The translations under genes and the position numbers were made by a program. This document shows positions 38,508 through 48,419 of a stretch of 64,000 nucleotides of DNA, in pieces; positions within the stretch are counted from its first letter, which is position 1; the number at the start of each line of letters is the position of its first letter. Below the pieces are notes generated by a model. It was not told where the DNA came from and did no database searches. It saw only the letters and a program-made list of their open reading frames with translations. Origin of the DNA: Modicisalibacter xianhensis. Its GTDB lineage: Bacteria > Pseudomonadota > Gammaproteobacteria > Pseudomonadales > Halomonadaceae. The DNA lies in NCBI RefSeq assembly GCF_900113605.1, contig NZ_FOPY01000013.1, positions 62,001 through 126,000 on the forward strand, given 5' to 3'.

Positions 38508-41308
38508 CTGTCTCAGCCAGCCATCTTTCGCGTCGCGTCGACAACATGTCCTGTCAGGGCTGCGTGAGCAACATGCGCCGCGCCATCCAGGCGCGGGATA
38601 CCGAGGCCGAGGTGGTAGGTACGCCTGCCGAGAAACGCCTCGACGTGACGACGGTTCTCGACGGCGACACATTGGACGCCGTGCTCCGCGAAGCCGGTTA
38701 TCCGCCCATGCAGGAGGACGAACCGAAGACGCAACGCCAGCAGCACCAGCGTCATGTCGATGGCATGAGTTGCCAAGGCTGCGTGCGCAAGATGCGCCAG
38801 GCCATCCTGGCCCACGATGCCGAGGCGGAGGTCGAGGGCGCCCCCAGCGAGAAGCGCCTCGATGTTACCACTTCACTTGATGGCGCCACGTTGGATGCCG
38901 TGCTGCGAGAAGCCGGCTATCCGCCTGATGAGCCACCGTCCGCCATCGACCAGCCGAGTTCGACGCCTGATGAGGCGCCAGAACCGGCAGCCGAGGCGTC
39001 GCCAGAGGGTGCCGCTTCGCAAGAAACGCAGGACAGCAGCGACGTAGTCCGCCTATCATTGACCGGGATCACCTGCGCCGGCTGCGTACGCACCATTCAG
39101 CAGGCGCTCGATGATACGCCGGGCGTGCGCCGGGCCGAGGTCAACTTCGGCTCGCGCACTGCCCAGGTCTATGGCGATGCCAACGCCACCCAACTGATCC
39201 GCTCGGTGGTCGAGGCCGGTTATGGCGCCGAGGTGATCGAGGACCTGCGTCAGGCCGAGCAGACCCGCGAGGTCAACGAGGCCCGGGAGTATCGCCAGCG
39301 CCTGCGCGACACCGCCCTGGGTCTGGGTCTGGGCATTCCGTTGATGCTCAGCATGTTCTTCCATCATCCGCACTTGGCTGGCGGCGAGCGCTGGGTGTGG
39401 CTGGCCATCGGCCTGGCCACGCTCGGCGTACTGGCTACCGCCGGGCGGCGCTTTTTCGTCAATGCCTGGAAGGCGTTTCGCCACCACCAGGCCAACATGG
39501 ATACGCTGATTGCCGTCGGCACGGGTACCGCCTGGCTCTATTCGATGGTAGTCATCCTGTTCCCCGAAGCGGTTCCCGTCGCGGCCCGGGGACTCTATTT
39601 CGAAGCGGCGGCGATGATCATCGGTCTGATCAGCTTCGGCCAGGGCCTCGAACTCAAGGCACGCGGGCGCACCAGCCAGGCGCTCAAGCGGCTACTTGAC
39701 CTGCAGGCGCCGATGGCACGGGTCATCCGTGACGGCGAGGAGCGCGAGATCGGGGTTGACGAGGTGCGCGCCGGCGATCGTATTCGCGTGCGTCCCGGCG
39801 AGCGCCTGCCGGTAGATGGCGAGGTCGAGGAAGGCAGCAGTCACATTGACGAGTCGATGCTCACCGGCGAACCGTTGCCGGTGGCCAAGCAGCCCAGCGA
39901 CGAGGTCAGTGCCGGCACCGTCAACGGCCGCGGCGGGCTGGTCTATCGCGCGACCCGCGTGGGTGCCGATACCCGCCTGGGGCGCATCATCGACCAAGTC
40001 GCCAAGGCGCAGAACTCGCGCCCGCCGATCGGCGAGCTGGCCGACAAGGTCTCGGCGATCTTCGTGCCCAGCGTGATGATCATTGCCGTGTTTACCGCGC
40101 TGGTCTGGTACAACGTCGGCCCCGAGCCGCAGGTTATCCACATGCTGGTCGCCGCCACCACGGTGCTGATCATCGCCTGTCCCTGTGCGCTGGGCCTGGC
40201 CACGCCAATCTCGACCATGATCGGCGTGGGCAAGGCCGCAGAGCACGGCATCCTGATTCGCGACGGCCAGGCACTTCAGACCGCCAGCCGCCTGACCACG
40301 CTGATCGTCGACAAGACCGGCACGCTCACCGAGGGCAAGCCGCGTGTCACCGATGCCGAGATTCTCCAAGGCGACGAGCGCGACGTGCTGGGCCTGGTGG
40401 CCGCCCTGGAGCGCGGCTCCGAGCATCCGCTGGCGGCTGCCCTGCTGAGCTACGCCGAAGAAAATGCCATCGAGCCCGCGACGATTCGTGACTTCGATTC
40501 CGTGACCGGACGTGGCGTCACCGCCATCGGTCCCGAGGGCGAACGGCTGCGCCTGGGCAATGCCGCGATGCTCGACGAAGCCGGCATTTTCCTCGGTCAG
40601 AATGAATCCAGGGCGAGGGAACTCGAGTCCCAGGCACGTACCGTGGTCTACCTGGCCATGGACGACACGCTCGTGGCGCTGTTCGGCATCAGCGATCCGC
40701 TGCGCGTCGATAGCGCCGAGGCGGTACGTCGCCTGCAGGCCGACGGGCTCAAGGTCGTCATGCTCACCGGCGACAATGCCCATACCGCCGCTGCCGTGGC
40801 TCGCGAGGTCGGCATCGACGACTACCGCGCCGGTTTGATGCCCGAAGACAAGCACGCCGAGGTTCAGCGCCTGCAGCAGGCAGGTGAAGTGGTCGGCATG
40901 ACCGGCGACGGCATCAACGACGCACCGGCGCTGGCCCAGGCCGATGTCGGTTTCGCCATTGGCCAGGGTACCGACGTGGCCATCGAGAGCGCCGGCATCA
41001 CGCTGATGCGCGGCTCGTTGCACGGCATCGCCGATGCCATCGAGATCAGCCGCGCCACGCTGACCAACATCAAGCAGAACCTGTGGGGCGCCTTCGGCTA
41101 CAACAGCCTGGGCATTCCAATTGCCGCTGGCGTGCTCTATCCATTCACCGGCCTGCTGCTCTCTCCAGTGATTGCCGGCATCGCCATGTCGCTGTCCTCG
41201 GTCACGGTGGTCAGCAACGCCAATCGGCTGCGCCTGTTCCGCCCCAGCGCCGCACAGCGCCCGGCCCAACACGACGACAAGTCCCATCTGAAGGAGGCAA
41301 GCGCATGA
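38504..41308 (+). CDS. copA: Copper-exporting P1B-type ATPase
   Basis: A 934-residue inner-membrane pump. Three N-terminal metal-binding motifs are present: Cys17/Cys20, Cys90/Cys93 and Cys191/Cys194. The first two domains are near-copies of each other (45 of 57 residues identical). A Pro/Glu/Ser linker (about 141-180) precedes the third. The membrane CPC is at 559-561, the phosphorylated Asp at 603 in DKTGTLTEG, and the TM7/TM8 signature (GYNSLG and MSLSS) marks Cu(I) specificity. Coupled to the MerR-family gene before it and the microprotein after it. Confidence 0.94.
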   Translation: MTVSASHLSRRVDNMSCQGCVSNMRRAIQARDTEAEVVGTPAEKRLDVTTVLDGDTLDAVLREAGYPPMQEDEPKTQRQQHQRHVDGMSCQGCVRKMRQAILAHDAEAEVEGAPSEKRLDVTTSLDGATLDAVLREAGYPPDEPPSAIDQPSSTPDEAPEPAAEASPEGAASQETQDSSDVVRLSLTGITCAGCVRTIQQALDDTPGVRRAEVNFGSRTAQVYGDANATQLIRSVVEAGYGAEVIEDLRQAEQTREVNEAREYRQRLRDTALGLGLGIPLMLSMFFHHPHLAGGERWVWLAIGLATLGVLATAGRRFFVNAWKAFRHHQANMDTLIAVGTGTAWLYSMVVILFPEAVPVAARGLYFEAAAMIIGLISFGQGLELKARGRTSQALKRLLDLQAPMARVIRDGEEREIGVDEVRAGDRIRVRPGERLPVDGEVEEGSSHIDESMLTGEPLPVAKQPSDEVSAGTVNGRGGLVYRATRVGADTRLGRIIDQVAKAQNSRPPIGELADKVSAIFVPSVMIIAVFTALVWYNVGPEPQVIHMLVAATTVLIIACPCALGLATPISTMIGVGKAAEHGILIRDGQALQTASRLTTLIVDKTGTLTEGKPRVTDAEILQGDERDVLGLVAALERGSEHPLAAALLSYAEENAIEPATIRDFDSVTGRGVTAIGPEGERLRLGNAAMLDEAGIFLGQNESRARELESQARTVVYLAMDDTLVALFGISDPLRVDSAEAVRRLQADGLKVVMLTGDNAHTAAAVAREVGIDDYRAGLMPEDKHAEVQRLQQAGEVVGMTGDGINDAPALAQADVGFAIGQGTDVAIESAGITLMRGSLHGIADAIEISRATLTNIKQNLWGAFGYNSLGIPIAAGVLYPFTGLLLSPVIAGIAMSLSSVTVVSNANRLRLFRPSAAQRPAQHDDKSHLKEASA

Positions 41309-41391
41309 GCTGGCTGGTCAATCTTGGCGGCATTGCCCTGATCGCCTTGATCGTGTGGTGGTTCTGGATGTCGCCCAGCAAGCGCTCCTGA
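41305..41391 (+). CDS. 28-residue single-helix membrane microprotein after copA
   Basis: A tiny frame, [20 protein letters not shown] then WMSPSKRS, starting with ATG overlapping the copA stop (ATGA) and preceded by AAGGAGG. It is one hydrophobic helix with a WWFW end and a basic tail. I recall copper-linked membrane cupredoxins that start with a very similar anchor; here nothing follows before a terminator. It could be a genuine small partner of CopA or the remnant of such a protein. Confidence 0.6.
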   Translation: MSWLVNLGGIALIALIVWWFWMSPSKRS

Positions 41392-41398
41392 AAGGACG

Positions 41399-41427
41399 AA
41401 AGGCTGGCCAGATTCGGGGCAGCCTTT
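41399..41427 (+). terminator. Copper operon terminator
   Basis: AAAGGCTG pairs with CAGCCTTT around 13 bases, followed by CTATGC, 8 bases after the microprotein stop. Confidence 0.65.
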
Positions 41428-41463
41428 CTATGCTAAATAAAACACTTCGATACGGGAGCCGCC

Positions 41464-41883
41464 ATGCCGACATTGGACGGCGTGCTGGAAACAGCACTCT
41501 ACGTGGACGACATGGCTCGTGCGCGGGCGTTCTTCGAGACCGTGATGGGACTCGAGCCCTTCACGGCAGACCATCGCTTCACCGCCTACGACGCTGGGCG
41601 CGGCACGGTGCTGCTGCTGTTCCTGAAAGGCGAAACGCTCGACACCGTTACCCTGCCCCGCGATATGGGCACCATTCCCCCGCATGATGGCCACGGACCA
41701 GTGCATATGGCGCTGGCCATTCCCGCCGACCAGCTCGGTGCCTGGGAAGCCCAGCTCGACGCGCATGACATCGAGATCGAGGGTCGCACGCACTGGCCCA
41801 AGGGCGGCGAAAGCCTGTATTTCAGAGATCCCGATGGGCATCTGTTGGAGTTGGCGACGCCCGGCGTCTGGCCGAACTATTGA
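41464..41883 (+). CDS. VOC-superfamily protein (glyoxalase/dioxygenase-like)
   Basis: A 139-residue protein with two beta-alpha-beta-beta-beta modules. VETALYVDD-type opening, His in GPVHMALAI and Glu in the closing FRDPDGHLLELATP are seen; these are two of the usual metal ligands, but the first-module ligand (normally His or Glu) is not obvious. Substrate is not predictable: glyoxalase, fosfomycin-resistance and extradiol families share the fold. Convergent with recJ and overlapping its stop region by 7 bases. Confidence 0.82.
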   Translation: MPTLDGVLETALYVDDMARARAFFETVMGLEPFTADHRFTAYDAGRGTVLLLFLKGETLDTVTLPRDMGTIPPHDGHGPVHMALAIPADQLGAWEAQLDAHDIEIEGRTHWPKGGESLYFRDPDGHLLELATPGVWPNY

Positions 41884-43682
41884 ATTTTTTCAGCGTGCTC
41901 GATCATTAACTGCAACGTCTCCCTCCCCTTCCAGCGGTTGCGTGACAGCTTGTAGGCACAACGCAGCCGGGCCCCGAGCCCGAAGGCCGGCATTTCTCCC
42001 GGCGTCAGTGCACGAAACCAGATAGCGCGCACCGCCATTCCGCCACTCGACAGCTCAAGCATCAGATGACTGCCGTCGGCGCCGACCACACGCAGGTTTT
42101 CGACCAGGAACTCGCCCTCGAACAACGGTGCATCGAACTCGCGGCCATAGGGGGCCAGGCGCTCCAGCTCGTCGAGCGTCGCCAGGCAGAGCTGCGGCGC
42201 GGCCAGTTCGCCGTCGGTAAACATGCAGGGGTAGAGCTCGCATTCGCCAAGTTGCTCGTTGACCGCCTGATACAACGCCCGCGTGAACGCCGGCAGTTGC
42301 TCGACCGGCAGGCCGATGCCCGCCGCGCCGCGGTGCCCGCCGAAACGCGGCAATGCTGGCGGCGCGAGATCATGCGCGCGTTGCAGGGCGTCACGCAGAT
42401 GTAACGCCTCGATGGAGCGCCCCGAGCCGGTGAGCATACCCGGCGCGGCGGCGGGCGTGAGCACCAGCGCTGGCCGGCCGAAGGCCTGGACCAGCCGCGA
42501 GGCAACGATGCCTTGCACCCCGGCATGGCCATCCTCGAGATAGACCACCAGCACCTGGGCGCCTGACGCCAGTTGTTCGAGCGCCAGCGCGCGGGCCGTC
42601 TCGGTCATGTCGGCTTCGATGGCTTTGCGTGACTGGTTGTCCTGATCGAGCACTTCAAGGTGCCGGCGTGCCGTATGCTCGTCGGCCGCCAGCATGAAGT
42701 GCAGCGCCGCATAGGGGTCATCGAGGCGCGAGCGGGCATTGATGCGTGGGCCCATCTGGAAGGCCAGCGTCTCGGCGTCAAAGGGCACGCTGTCGGCACC
42801 CAGGCGCTCGGCCATTGCCCGCCAGCAGGCCGCCTCCATGCGGTTGATCAGCGTCAGGCCCTGGGTGACCACCGCACGATTGATGGCGCTTCCACCCAGC
42901 GACACGCAATCGGCCACGGTACCCAGCGCTACATAGGAGAGCCAGGGCGATAGCTTGGGTGTGGAGGGTGACAAGGCGCCGAATTCGATCAGCACCGCCC
43001 GGGTCAGCGACATGACCAGCCAGGCGACCATGCAGCCGGCAATGGTGCGATCGGGAAACTCGCAGTCGTCCCGGGTCGGGTTGACCGTGGCGTAGGCGGA
43101 GGCCGGCGGGCCTTCGTTTGGCAATGCGTGGTGATCGGTGACGATGACCTCGATACCGGCTTCGCGCAGGCGGGCGATGCGCGGTTCGTCGGAGGAGCCA
43201 CAGTCGGCGGTGATCACCAGGCTGGGTCGCGGCTTCAGCGCCAGGGTGCGCTCCACCAGCGGCAGGCTGATGCCATAGCCGTCGTTGATGCGATGGCCGA
43301 TCAGGCTGTGCAGCTTCTGTGCAGGCACGCCAAACAACTCGTTGAGGGTGCGCAGGATGACCACGTGCGAGGTGATGCCGTCGACATCGTAGTCGGTGAG
43401 AATCCCGATGTGCTCGCCCTCGGTCACCGCCCGGGCGATGCGCTCGGCGGCACGGCGGGCGTCCTTCAGCTTCTCGGGGTGTGCCAGGTAACGCAGACCC
43501 GGCGTGACCAGCGGGTCGAGTTCGCCGGTATAGTCCGGCAGGCGGCCAGCCAGGATGCGTGCCTGCAATTCGGAAAGCCCCGCCGCCAGACAACGCTGGT
43601 AGAGCGTCTCGTCGCGACGACGCGGCATGATGCGCCGACGCATGAACTCGGCCAGGGGGCGTTGCGCACTCTCGGTTTCCAC
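41877..43682 (-). CDS. recJ: Single-stranded-DNA-specific exonuclease RecJ
   Basis: A 601-residue 5'-3' exonuclease acting in recombination and mismatch repair. DHH-family motifs: ILTDYDVDGITS (about 94-105), ITADCGSSDEP, the DHH in VTDHHALP and the DHHA1 motif FGGHRGAAGIGLP; a C-terminal OB fold follows. The manganese-binding motif is DYDVDG instead of the more common D-x-D-ADG. It starts with GTG, preceded by AGGAG. It is downstream of thrC. Confidence 0.95.
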   Translation of the reverse strand: METESAQRPLAEFMRRRIMPRRRDETLYQRCLAAGLSELQARILAGRLPDYTGELDPLVTPGLRYLAHPEKLKDARRAAERIARAVTEGEHIGILTDYDVDGITSHVVILRTLNELFGVPAQKLHSLIGHRINDGYGISLPLVERTLALKPRPSLVITADCGSSDEPRIARLREAGIEVIVTDHHALPNEGPPASAYATVNPTRDDCEFPDRTIAGCMVAWLVMSLTRAVLIEFGALSPSTPKLSPWLSYVALGTVADCVSLGGSAINRAVVTQGLTLINRMEAACWRAMAERLGADSVPFDAETLAFQMGPRINARSRLDDPYAALHFMLAADEHTARRHLEVLDQDNQSRKAIEADMTETARALALEQLASGAQVLVVYLEDGHAGVQGIVASRLVQAFGRPALVLTPAAAPGMLTGSGRSIEALHLRDALQRAHDLAPPALPRFGGHRGAAGIGLPVEQLPAFTRALYQAVNEQLGECELYPCMFTDGELAAPQLCLATLDELERLAPYGREFDAPLFEGEFLVENLRVVGADGSHLMLELSSGGMAVRAIWFRALTPGEMPAFGLGARLRCAYKLSRNRWKGRETLQLMIEHAEKIQ

Positions 43683-43702
43683 AAAGGCTCCTGTGACGCA
43701 GC

Positions 43703-43722
43703 GCGCCCGGCAAGCCGGGCGC
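43703..43722 (-). terminator. Hairpin between thrC and recJ
   Basis: GCGCCCGGC pairs with GCCGGGCGC around AA, 28 bases after the thrC stop. No T run on the minus strand, so termination is likely partial at best. Confidence 0.45.
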
Positions 43723-43750
43723 GATCAGGCATCGAAACGGACGATAAACG

Positions 43751-45145
43751 CTAGACCTTGCGGCGGTGCTCGGCAACGAAGGACTGCACGGCACTCAGCT
43801 CCGCCGGCAGCACGCTGTAACGTTCCTTGCGCTCGAGCAGGTCTTCCATGTGTGCGGGCAATGGCACACCGGGAAAGCCAGCCTTGACTACCGCCTCAGC
43901 GAACTTGGCCGGATGGGCGGTGGCCAGGGTAATCATCGGCGTGGCGGCATCGCCGTGGCACACCTCGGCGGCACGGTAGCCGGTCGCGGTATGCGGATCG
44001 AGCAGCTCCTTGGTGCGATGGTGCGCCTCGCGTATCACCTCGAGGATGGTCGCATCGTCGACACTGTGACTGGCGAAGCGCTCACGCAGCTTGGCCAGCG
44101 GTGCATCGGCGAGCGCGGCCGGCTCGCTCTGGAAACGCTCGAGCAGGGCGCGCACGGCATCCCCGTCGCGGTCATAGGCGTCGAACAACAGACGCTCGAA
44201 ATTCGACGACACCACGATGTCCATCGATGGCGCCAGGGTCGCTTCGAGGTCACGCTTGGAGAAGTCGTTATCCGCCAGGGTGCGGTGCAGGATGTCGTTG
44301 GCGTTGGTGGCGATGACGAAACGCTCGACCGGCAAGCCCATCTTGAAGGCCATGTAGCCGGCGAAGACATTGCCGAAGTTGGCCGAGGGTACGCAGAAGC
44401 TGACCTTGCGATGCGGCGCCCCCAAGGCCACGCCAGCGGCGACGTAATAGACGATCTGGGCCATGATGCGCGCCCAGTTGATCGAATTGACCGCCACCAG
44501 CCGCGTGCCGTCGAGAAACGCCTGGTCGGCGAAGCTGGCCTTGACCATTGCCTGGGCATCATCGAAGTTGCCCTCGATGGCAATGTTGAAGACATTGTCG
44601 GCCAGCACCGAGGTCATCTGGCGGCGCTGTACCTCGGAGACACGGTTGTGCGGATGCAGGATGAAGATATCGAGATTGTCGCAGTGGCGACAGCCCTCGA
44701 TCGCCGCCGAGCCGGTATCGCCGGACGTCGCGCCCATGATCACCGCGCGCTCGCCGCGTTTCTTCAGGAAGTGATCCAGCAGGCGACCCAGCAGTTGCAG
44801 GGCGACATCCTTGAAGGCCAGCGTGGGGCCATGGAACAGCTCGAGCAGGAAGTGGTTGGCGCCGAGCTGGTTGAGCGGCACCACTGCCTCGTGGCTGAAG
44901 GTGGCGTAGGCGTCGCGCACGATATCGCGGAAGGTATCATCATCGATCTCGCCGCCGACGAACGGCCTCATGACCCGGAAGGCGATCTCGGCATAGGACA
45001 GCCCGGCCATGCTCGCCAGATCGTCATGCGACAGTTGCGGCACGCTCTCAGGCACGTAAAGCCCGCCGTCACTGGCCATGCCGGTCAGCACCACATCCTC
45101 GAAGTTCAGCGCCGGCGCCTGCCCGCGTGTACTGATATAACGCAT
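43751..45145 (-). CDS. thrC: Threonine synthase
   Basis: A 464-residue PLP enzyme converting O-phosphohomoserine to threonine. The PLP Lys is in HGPTLAFKDVALQ (about residue 112), and the GATSGDTGSAA phosphate loop follows. Start at ATG 45145 (MRYISTRGQ), the usual family start, with GGAAA upstream; a GTG four codons earlier is possible. It follows hom in the same operon. Confidence 0.96.
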   Translation of the reverse strand: MRYISTRGQAPALNFEDVVLTGMASDGGLYVPESVPQLSHDDLASMAGLSYAEIAFRVMRPFVGGEIDDDTFRDIVRDAYATFSHEAVVPLNQLGANHFLLELFHGPTLAFKDVALQLLGRLLDHFLKKRGERAVIMGATSGDTGSAAIEGCRHCDNLDIFILHPHNRVSEVQRRQMTSVLADNVFNIAIEGNFDDAQAMVKASFADQAFLDGTRLVAVNSINWARIMAQIVYYVAAGVALGAPHRKVSFCVPSANFGNVFAGYMAFKMGLPVERFVIATNANDILHRTLADNDFSKRDLEATLAPSMDIVVSSNFERLLFDAYDRDGDAVRALLERFQSEPAALADAPLAKLRERFASHSVDDATILEVIREAHHRTKELLDPHTATGYRAAEVCHGDAATPMITLATAHPAKFAEAVVKAGFPGVPLPAHMEDLLERKERYSVLPAELSAVQSFVAEHRRKV

Positions 45146-45211
45146 CTTGGTTTCCACTCACTAGTGAACTGCTGACCCACACTGTAGGCAGCCCCGGGGA
45201 GCCGGGGTGGC

Positions 45212-46528
45212 TTATTCCTGTTCGTTGAGGCACTCGACCCGAATACGCGTGATCGGGCCGGCCACATCGGCCAGTGACTCGAGCTGCCGGATCGCCTCGT
45301 TCATGTGCTTCTCGCGGGTTCGGTGAGTCAGCAGAATGATCGGTACCAGTTCGCCTTCGGTGGCTTCCTTCTGGATGAGTGCTTCAATGGAGATGCCCTG
45401 CTCGGACAGGATCGTCGCCACACGTGCCAGCACCCCGGGACGATCCACCGCCAGCAGACGTAGATAATAAGCGGTGACAATGTCTTCCATGGGCAGGATC
45501 GGCAGGCTTTCGTCACCTTCGACGATGCCGCTGAACGCCAGGTAAGGCACACGGTAGTGATGATCGGTGGTGATGTCTCGGGCCACGTCGAGCAAGTCAG
45601 CGACCACGGCCGAGGCCGTAGGCTCGGAACCGGCGCCGGCACCGTAATAGAGCGTCGGCCCGACGGCATCGCCCATCACCGCGATGGCGTTCTTGACGCC
45701 ATGCACGCTGGCCAGCAGGCGCTCCTTGGGAATCAGGGTGGGATGCACGCGCAGCTCCAGGCCGGCCTCGGTGCGCTTGGAGATACCCAGGTGCTTGATG
45801 ATATAGCCGAGGTTGTCGGCCTGCTCGACGTCTTCGGCGGTGATCCGCGAGATGCCTTCGGTGTAGGCCTTGTCGAACTGCAATGGCACGCCGTAGGCGA
45901 TGGAAGCGAGGATGGTCAGCTTGTGCGCAGCGTCGATGCCTTCGACGTCGAAGGTCGGATCGGCCTCGGCGTAGCCCAGCGCCTGGGCTTCGGCGAGGAC
46001 GTCCTCGAAGGCGCGGCCTTCGTCGCGCATGTGGGTGAGAATATAGTTGCCGGTTCCGTTGATGATGCCCGCCACCCACTGGATACGGTTCGCGCCCAAC
46101 CCCTCGCGCAGCGACTTGATAACAGGGATGCCACCGGCCACCGCCGCTTCGAAGGCGACGATCACGCCCTTGTCGTGAGCCGCCTGGAAGATCTCGTTGC
46201 CGTAGACGGCAATCAGCGCCTTGTTGGCCGTGACCACATGCTTGCCGTGTTCGATGGCGGTGAGCACCAGCTCGCGAGCCACATCGTAGCCACCGACCAG
46301 CTCGACCAGCACGTCGACATCGGGGTTACGCGCGACCTCGAAGATGTCGGTCGTGACCTTGACGCCGGTGGTGTCGCACTCGGGGTTCTCACGCCGGGCA
46401 CCGACCTGCTCGATGACGATCGGCCGCCCCGCCCGACGGGCAATTTCATCGGCATTGCGTGTCAGTACATTGAAGGTACCGCCACCGACGGTCCCCAAAC
46501 CACAGATCCCCACTCTCACCGGTTTCAA
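45212..46528 (-). CDS. hom: Homoserine dehydrogenase
   Basis: A 438-residue enzyme reducing aspartate semialdehyde to homoserine. The NAD(P) loop GICGLGTVGGG, the AGIINGTGNYI and the AEADPTFDVEGIDAAHK catalytic region are clear. A C-terminal ACT domain (about 350-430) suggests threonine feedback. It starts with TTG, preceded by AGGGAG at 7 bases. Order xerD-dsbC-hom-thrC is the Pseudomonas order. Confidence 0.96.
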   Translation of the reverse strand: MKPVRVGICGLGTVGGGTFNVLTRNADEIARRAGRPIVIEQVGARRENPECDTTGVKVTTDIFEVARNPDVDVLVELVGGYDVARELVLTAIEHGKHVVTANKALIAVYGNEIFQAAHDKGVIVAFEAAVAGGIPVIKSLREGLGANRIQWVAGIINGTGNYILTHMRDEGRAFEDVLAEAQALGYAEADPTFDVEGIDAAHKLTILASIAYGVPLQFDKAYTEGISRITAEDVEQADNLGYIIKHLGISKRTEAGLELRVHPTLIPKERLLASVHGVKNAIAVMGDAVGPTLYYGAGAGSEPTASAVVADLLDVARDITTDHHYRVPYLAFSGIVEGDESLPILPMEDIVTAYYLRLLAVDRPGVLARVATILSEQGISIEALIQKEATEGELVPIILLTHRTREKHMNEAIRQLESLADVAGPITRIRVECLNEQE

Positions 46529-46649
46529 CGTCGTGCTCCCTTCCTAATCCGTTCGATTCGCGAACTGATCAATTTTTGACCAGAACGACAAGGTAAGTAC
46601 CCTCTGACGGGGTGTCAATCATGTGTCCAGCGGCCTTGCGAAGGCAGCA

Positions 46650-47396
46650 TCATTCCTCGATGCCGAGCATGCCGGCCAAGCGTTCGGCAGGCACGTAACC
46701 CGGCACCATGCGCCCATCGGGCAACACGATGGCCGGCGTTCCCTGCACGCCGAGCTCAAGCCCCAGATGATACTGATCAATGACCGGATTGTCGCAGTCC
46801 GGCGCATTCTTCAGGTTCTCGCCGCGCTTGGCGGCACTCAGGGCCTCACCGGGATTGGCGGCGCACCAAACCTGCGCCAGGTAGCGCGCGCCTTCGGACC
46901 CCAGGCCACTCCTCGGAAAAGCCAGGTACTGCACCTCGACACCCATCTCGTTGAGGCGCGGCACTTCCTCGTGGAACTTGCGGCAATACGGGCAGGTCAC
47001 GTCGGTAAAGACCTGGATCGTGGCCTGGGGCGCCTCGTTGCCGCGAAAGGTGATGAGCTGGTCGTCAGGCACCTGGGCCAGGCGCTCGGCACGCTCGGCG
47101 TTGCGGGCCTGCTGGGTCAGGTTGACCAGGCCATTCTCGCCGTTGGCGAACAGGTCTCCCACGATGAAGTGGCTGCCCTCGGCATCGCTGTAGAACGTTT
47201 CACCGCTTTTCAGGTGAACTTCATAGATGTTCTCCAGCGGTGTCTCGCTCACGCTTTCCACGGGCATCGGCTCGCCGTTGACGGCCAGGCGCTCGGCCAG
47301 AGTTTCGGCGGTAGGTGCCGCCAGTACCAGGCTGGAAGTCAGTGTCAGGGTTGTGAGCAGTGCGCACGTCAGCGCCTTGAAACCACGAATCATCAT
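46650..47396 (-). CDS. dsbC: Periplasmic disulfide isomerase DsbC
   Basis: A 248-residue thioredoxin-fold isomerase of the periplasm. Signal peptide about 1-27 (LTLTSSLVLAAP), N-terminal dimerisation domain (28-90), linker helix, and the CPYC active site at Cys135-Cys138; a second Cys pair (about 178 and 201) would form the structural disulfide. Start codons at 47396 and 47393 are both possible; the gene abuts xerD. Confidence 0.94.
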   Translation of the reverse strand: MMIRGFKALTCALLTTLTLTSSLVLAAPTAETLAERLAVNGEPMPVESVSETPLENIYEVHLKSGETFYSDAEGSHFIVGDLFANGENGLVNLTQQARNAERAERLAQVPDDQLITFRGNEAPQATIQVFTDVTCPYCRKFHEEVPRLNEMGVEVQYLAFPRSGLGSEGARYLAQVWCAANPGEALSAAKRGENLKNAPDCDNPVIDQYHLGLELGVQGTPAIVLPDGRMVPGYVPAERLAGMLGIEE

Positions 47397-48299
47397 TCAA
47401 CCTCGAGGATGGTGTTCGGCATGCAGCGTTTCCAGGCGCGCCTGGGCTACATGGGTGTAGATCTGCGTCGTCGACAGGTCACTATGACCCAGCAACATCT
47501 GTACGACACGCAAATTGGCCCCATGATTCAACAGGTGCGTCGCGAATGCATGACGCAGGGTATGCGGCGATAGTGGCTTGTCGATGCCGGCGAGCCGGGC
47601 ATAGTGCTTGATGCGATACCAGAACGTCTGGCGAGTCATAAAAGCGTCGCCGCGTCCCGGGAACAGAGGCGGCTGCCGGATATCGGTCATCAGTTCGCTG
47701 CGCCCGGCACGCAGGTAACGCTCCACCCATGCCTGGGCTTCCTCGCCCAGCGGTACCAGCCGCTCCTTGTCGCCCTTGCCGACCACACGCACTACCCCCT
47801 GGCGCAGGTTGACGCTGTCCAGGCGCAGGCCGATCAGTTCGGAGACCCGCAGGCCGCAACCATACAGTACCTCGAGCATGGCGCGATCCCTCAACCCCAG
47901 CGCCGTGTCGGCATCCGGAGCGATCAGCAAGCGCTCGACTTCGGGCTCGTCCAGCGTATCGGGCAAATTGGCCCGTACCGGGGGTAGCCGGACCTCACTG
48001 AGCGGATCGCTGTCGAGACGCCCCTGCTCGAGCAGCCAGCGGTAGAAACCGCGTAGACTCGACAACAGCCGGGCATTGCTGCGCAGTTGATATCCCGCCG
48101 CTCGGCGCGCTTCCAGCCAGCGCGGCAATACCTCGGGATCTGGCGAGAGCAGCCGGCTACCGCATTCATCGGCATGGGATCGCCAGGCTTCGAGATCGCG
48201 TCGGTAACCCGACAATGTATGTTCGCTGGCCCCGCGTTCCAGCCACAGGGCGTCAAGATAGGCCTCGATCAACCCGTTTTCGTCATCCGACTCGGCCAT
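47397..48299 (-). CDS. xerD: Site-specific tyrosine recombinase XerD
   Basis: A 300-residue recombinase that resolves chromosome dimers at dif with XerC. Catalytic residues seen: Arg in GLRVSELIGL, Lys in GKGDKERLVPL, His and Arg in HTLRHAFATHLL, His in LGHSDLSTTQ and Tyr in IYTHV. The N-terminal core-binding domain covers about 1-100. xerD-dsbC adjacency is conserved across gammaproteobacteria. Confidence 0.95.
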   Translation of the reverse strand: MAESDDENGLIEAYLDALWLERGASEHTLSGYRRDLEAWRSHADECGSRLLSPDPEVLPRWLEARRAAGYQLRSNARLLSSLRGFYRWLLEQGRLDSDPLSEVRLPPVRANLPDTLDEPEVERLLIAPDADTALGLRDRAMLEVLYGCGLRVSELIGLRLDSVNLRQGVVRVVGKGDKERLVPLGEEAQAWVERYLRAGRSELMTDIRQPPLFPGRGDAFMTRQTFWYRIKHYARLAGIDKPLSPHTLRHAFATHLLNHGANLRVVQMLLGHSDLSTTQIYTHVAQARLETLHAEHHPRG

Positions 48300-48336
48300 G
48301 GCGCATTATCTTCGCAAAGCAACCCGCAGATGCAAC

Positions 48337-48371
48337 GAAACCCCGCCCCGCATGCGCGGCGACGGGGTTTC
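48337..48371 (-). terminator. Terminator of the rpsP-rplS operon
   Basis: GAAACCCCG (48337-48345) pairs with CGGGGTTTC (48363-48371); an inner CCGC/GCGG stem fills the loop. It lies 49 bases after the rplS stop on the minus strand, with TTTCGTT following. Confidence 0.7.
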
Positions 48372-48419
48372 CAGGAATGGCGGCGTGCATCCACCCTGCC
48401 GCCCGGCGGCAAGCGTGGC

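Noticed and set aside
39692-41287. A 531-codon minus-strand frame inside copA
   Set aside because: Shadow of the CopA frame; His/Asp/Gly-rich composition is what the complement of Ala/Asp/Val codons gives.
43766-45175. A 469-codon plus-strand frame antisense to thrC
   Set aside because: ThrC is unmistakable on the other strand and no ribosome site or domain supports this frame.
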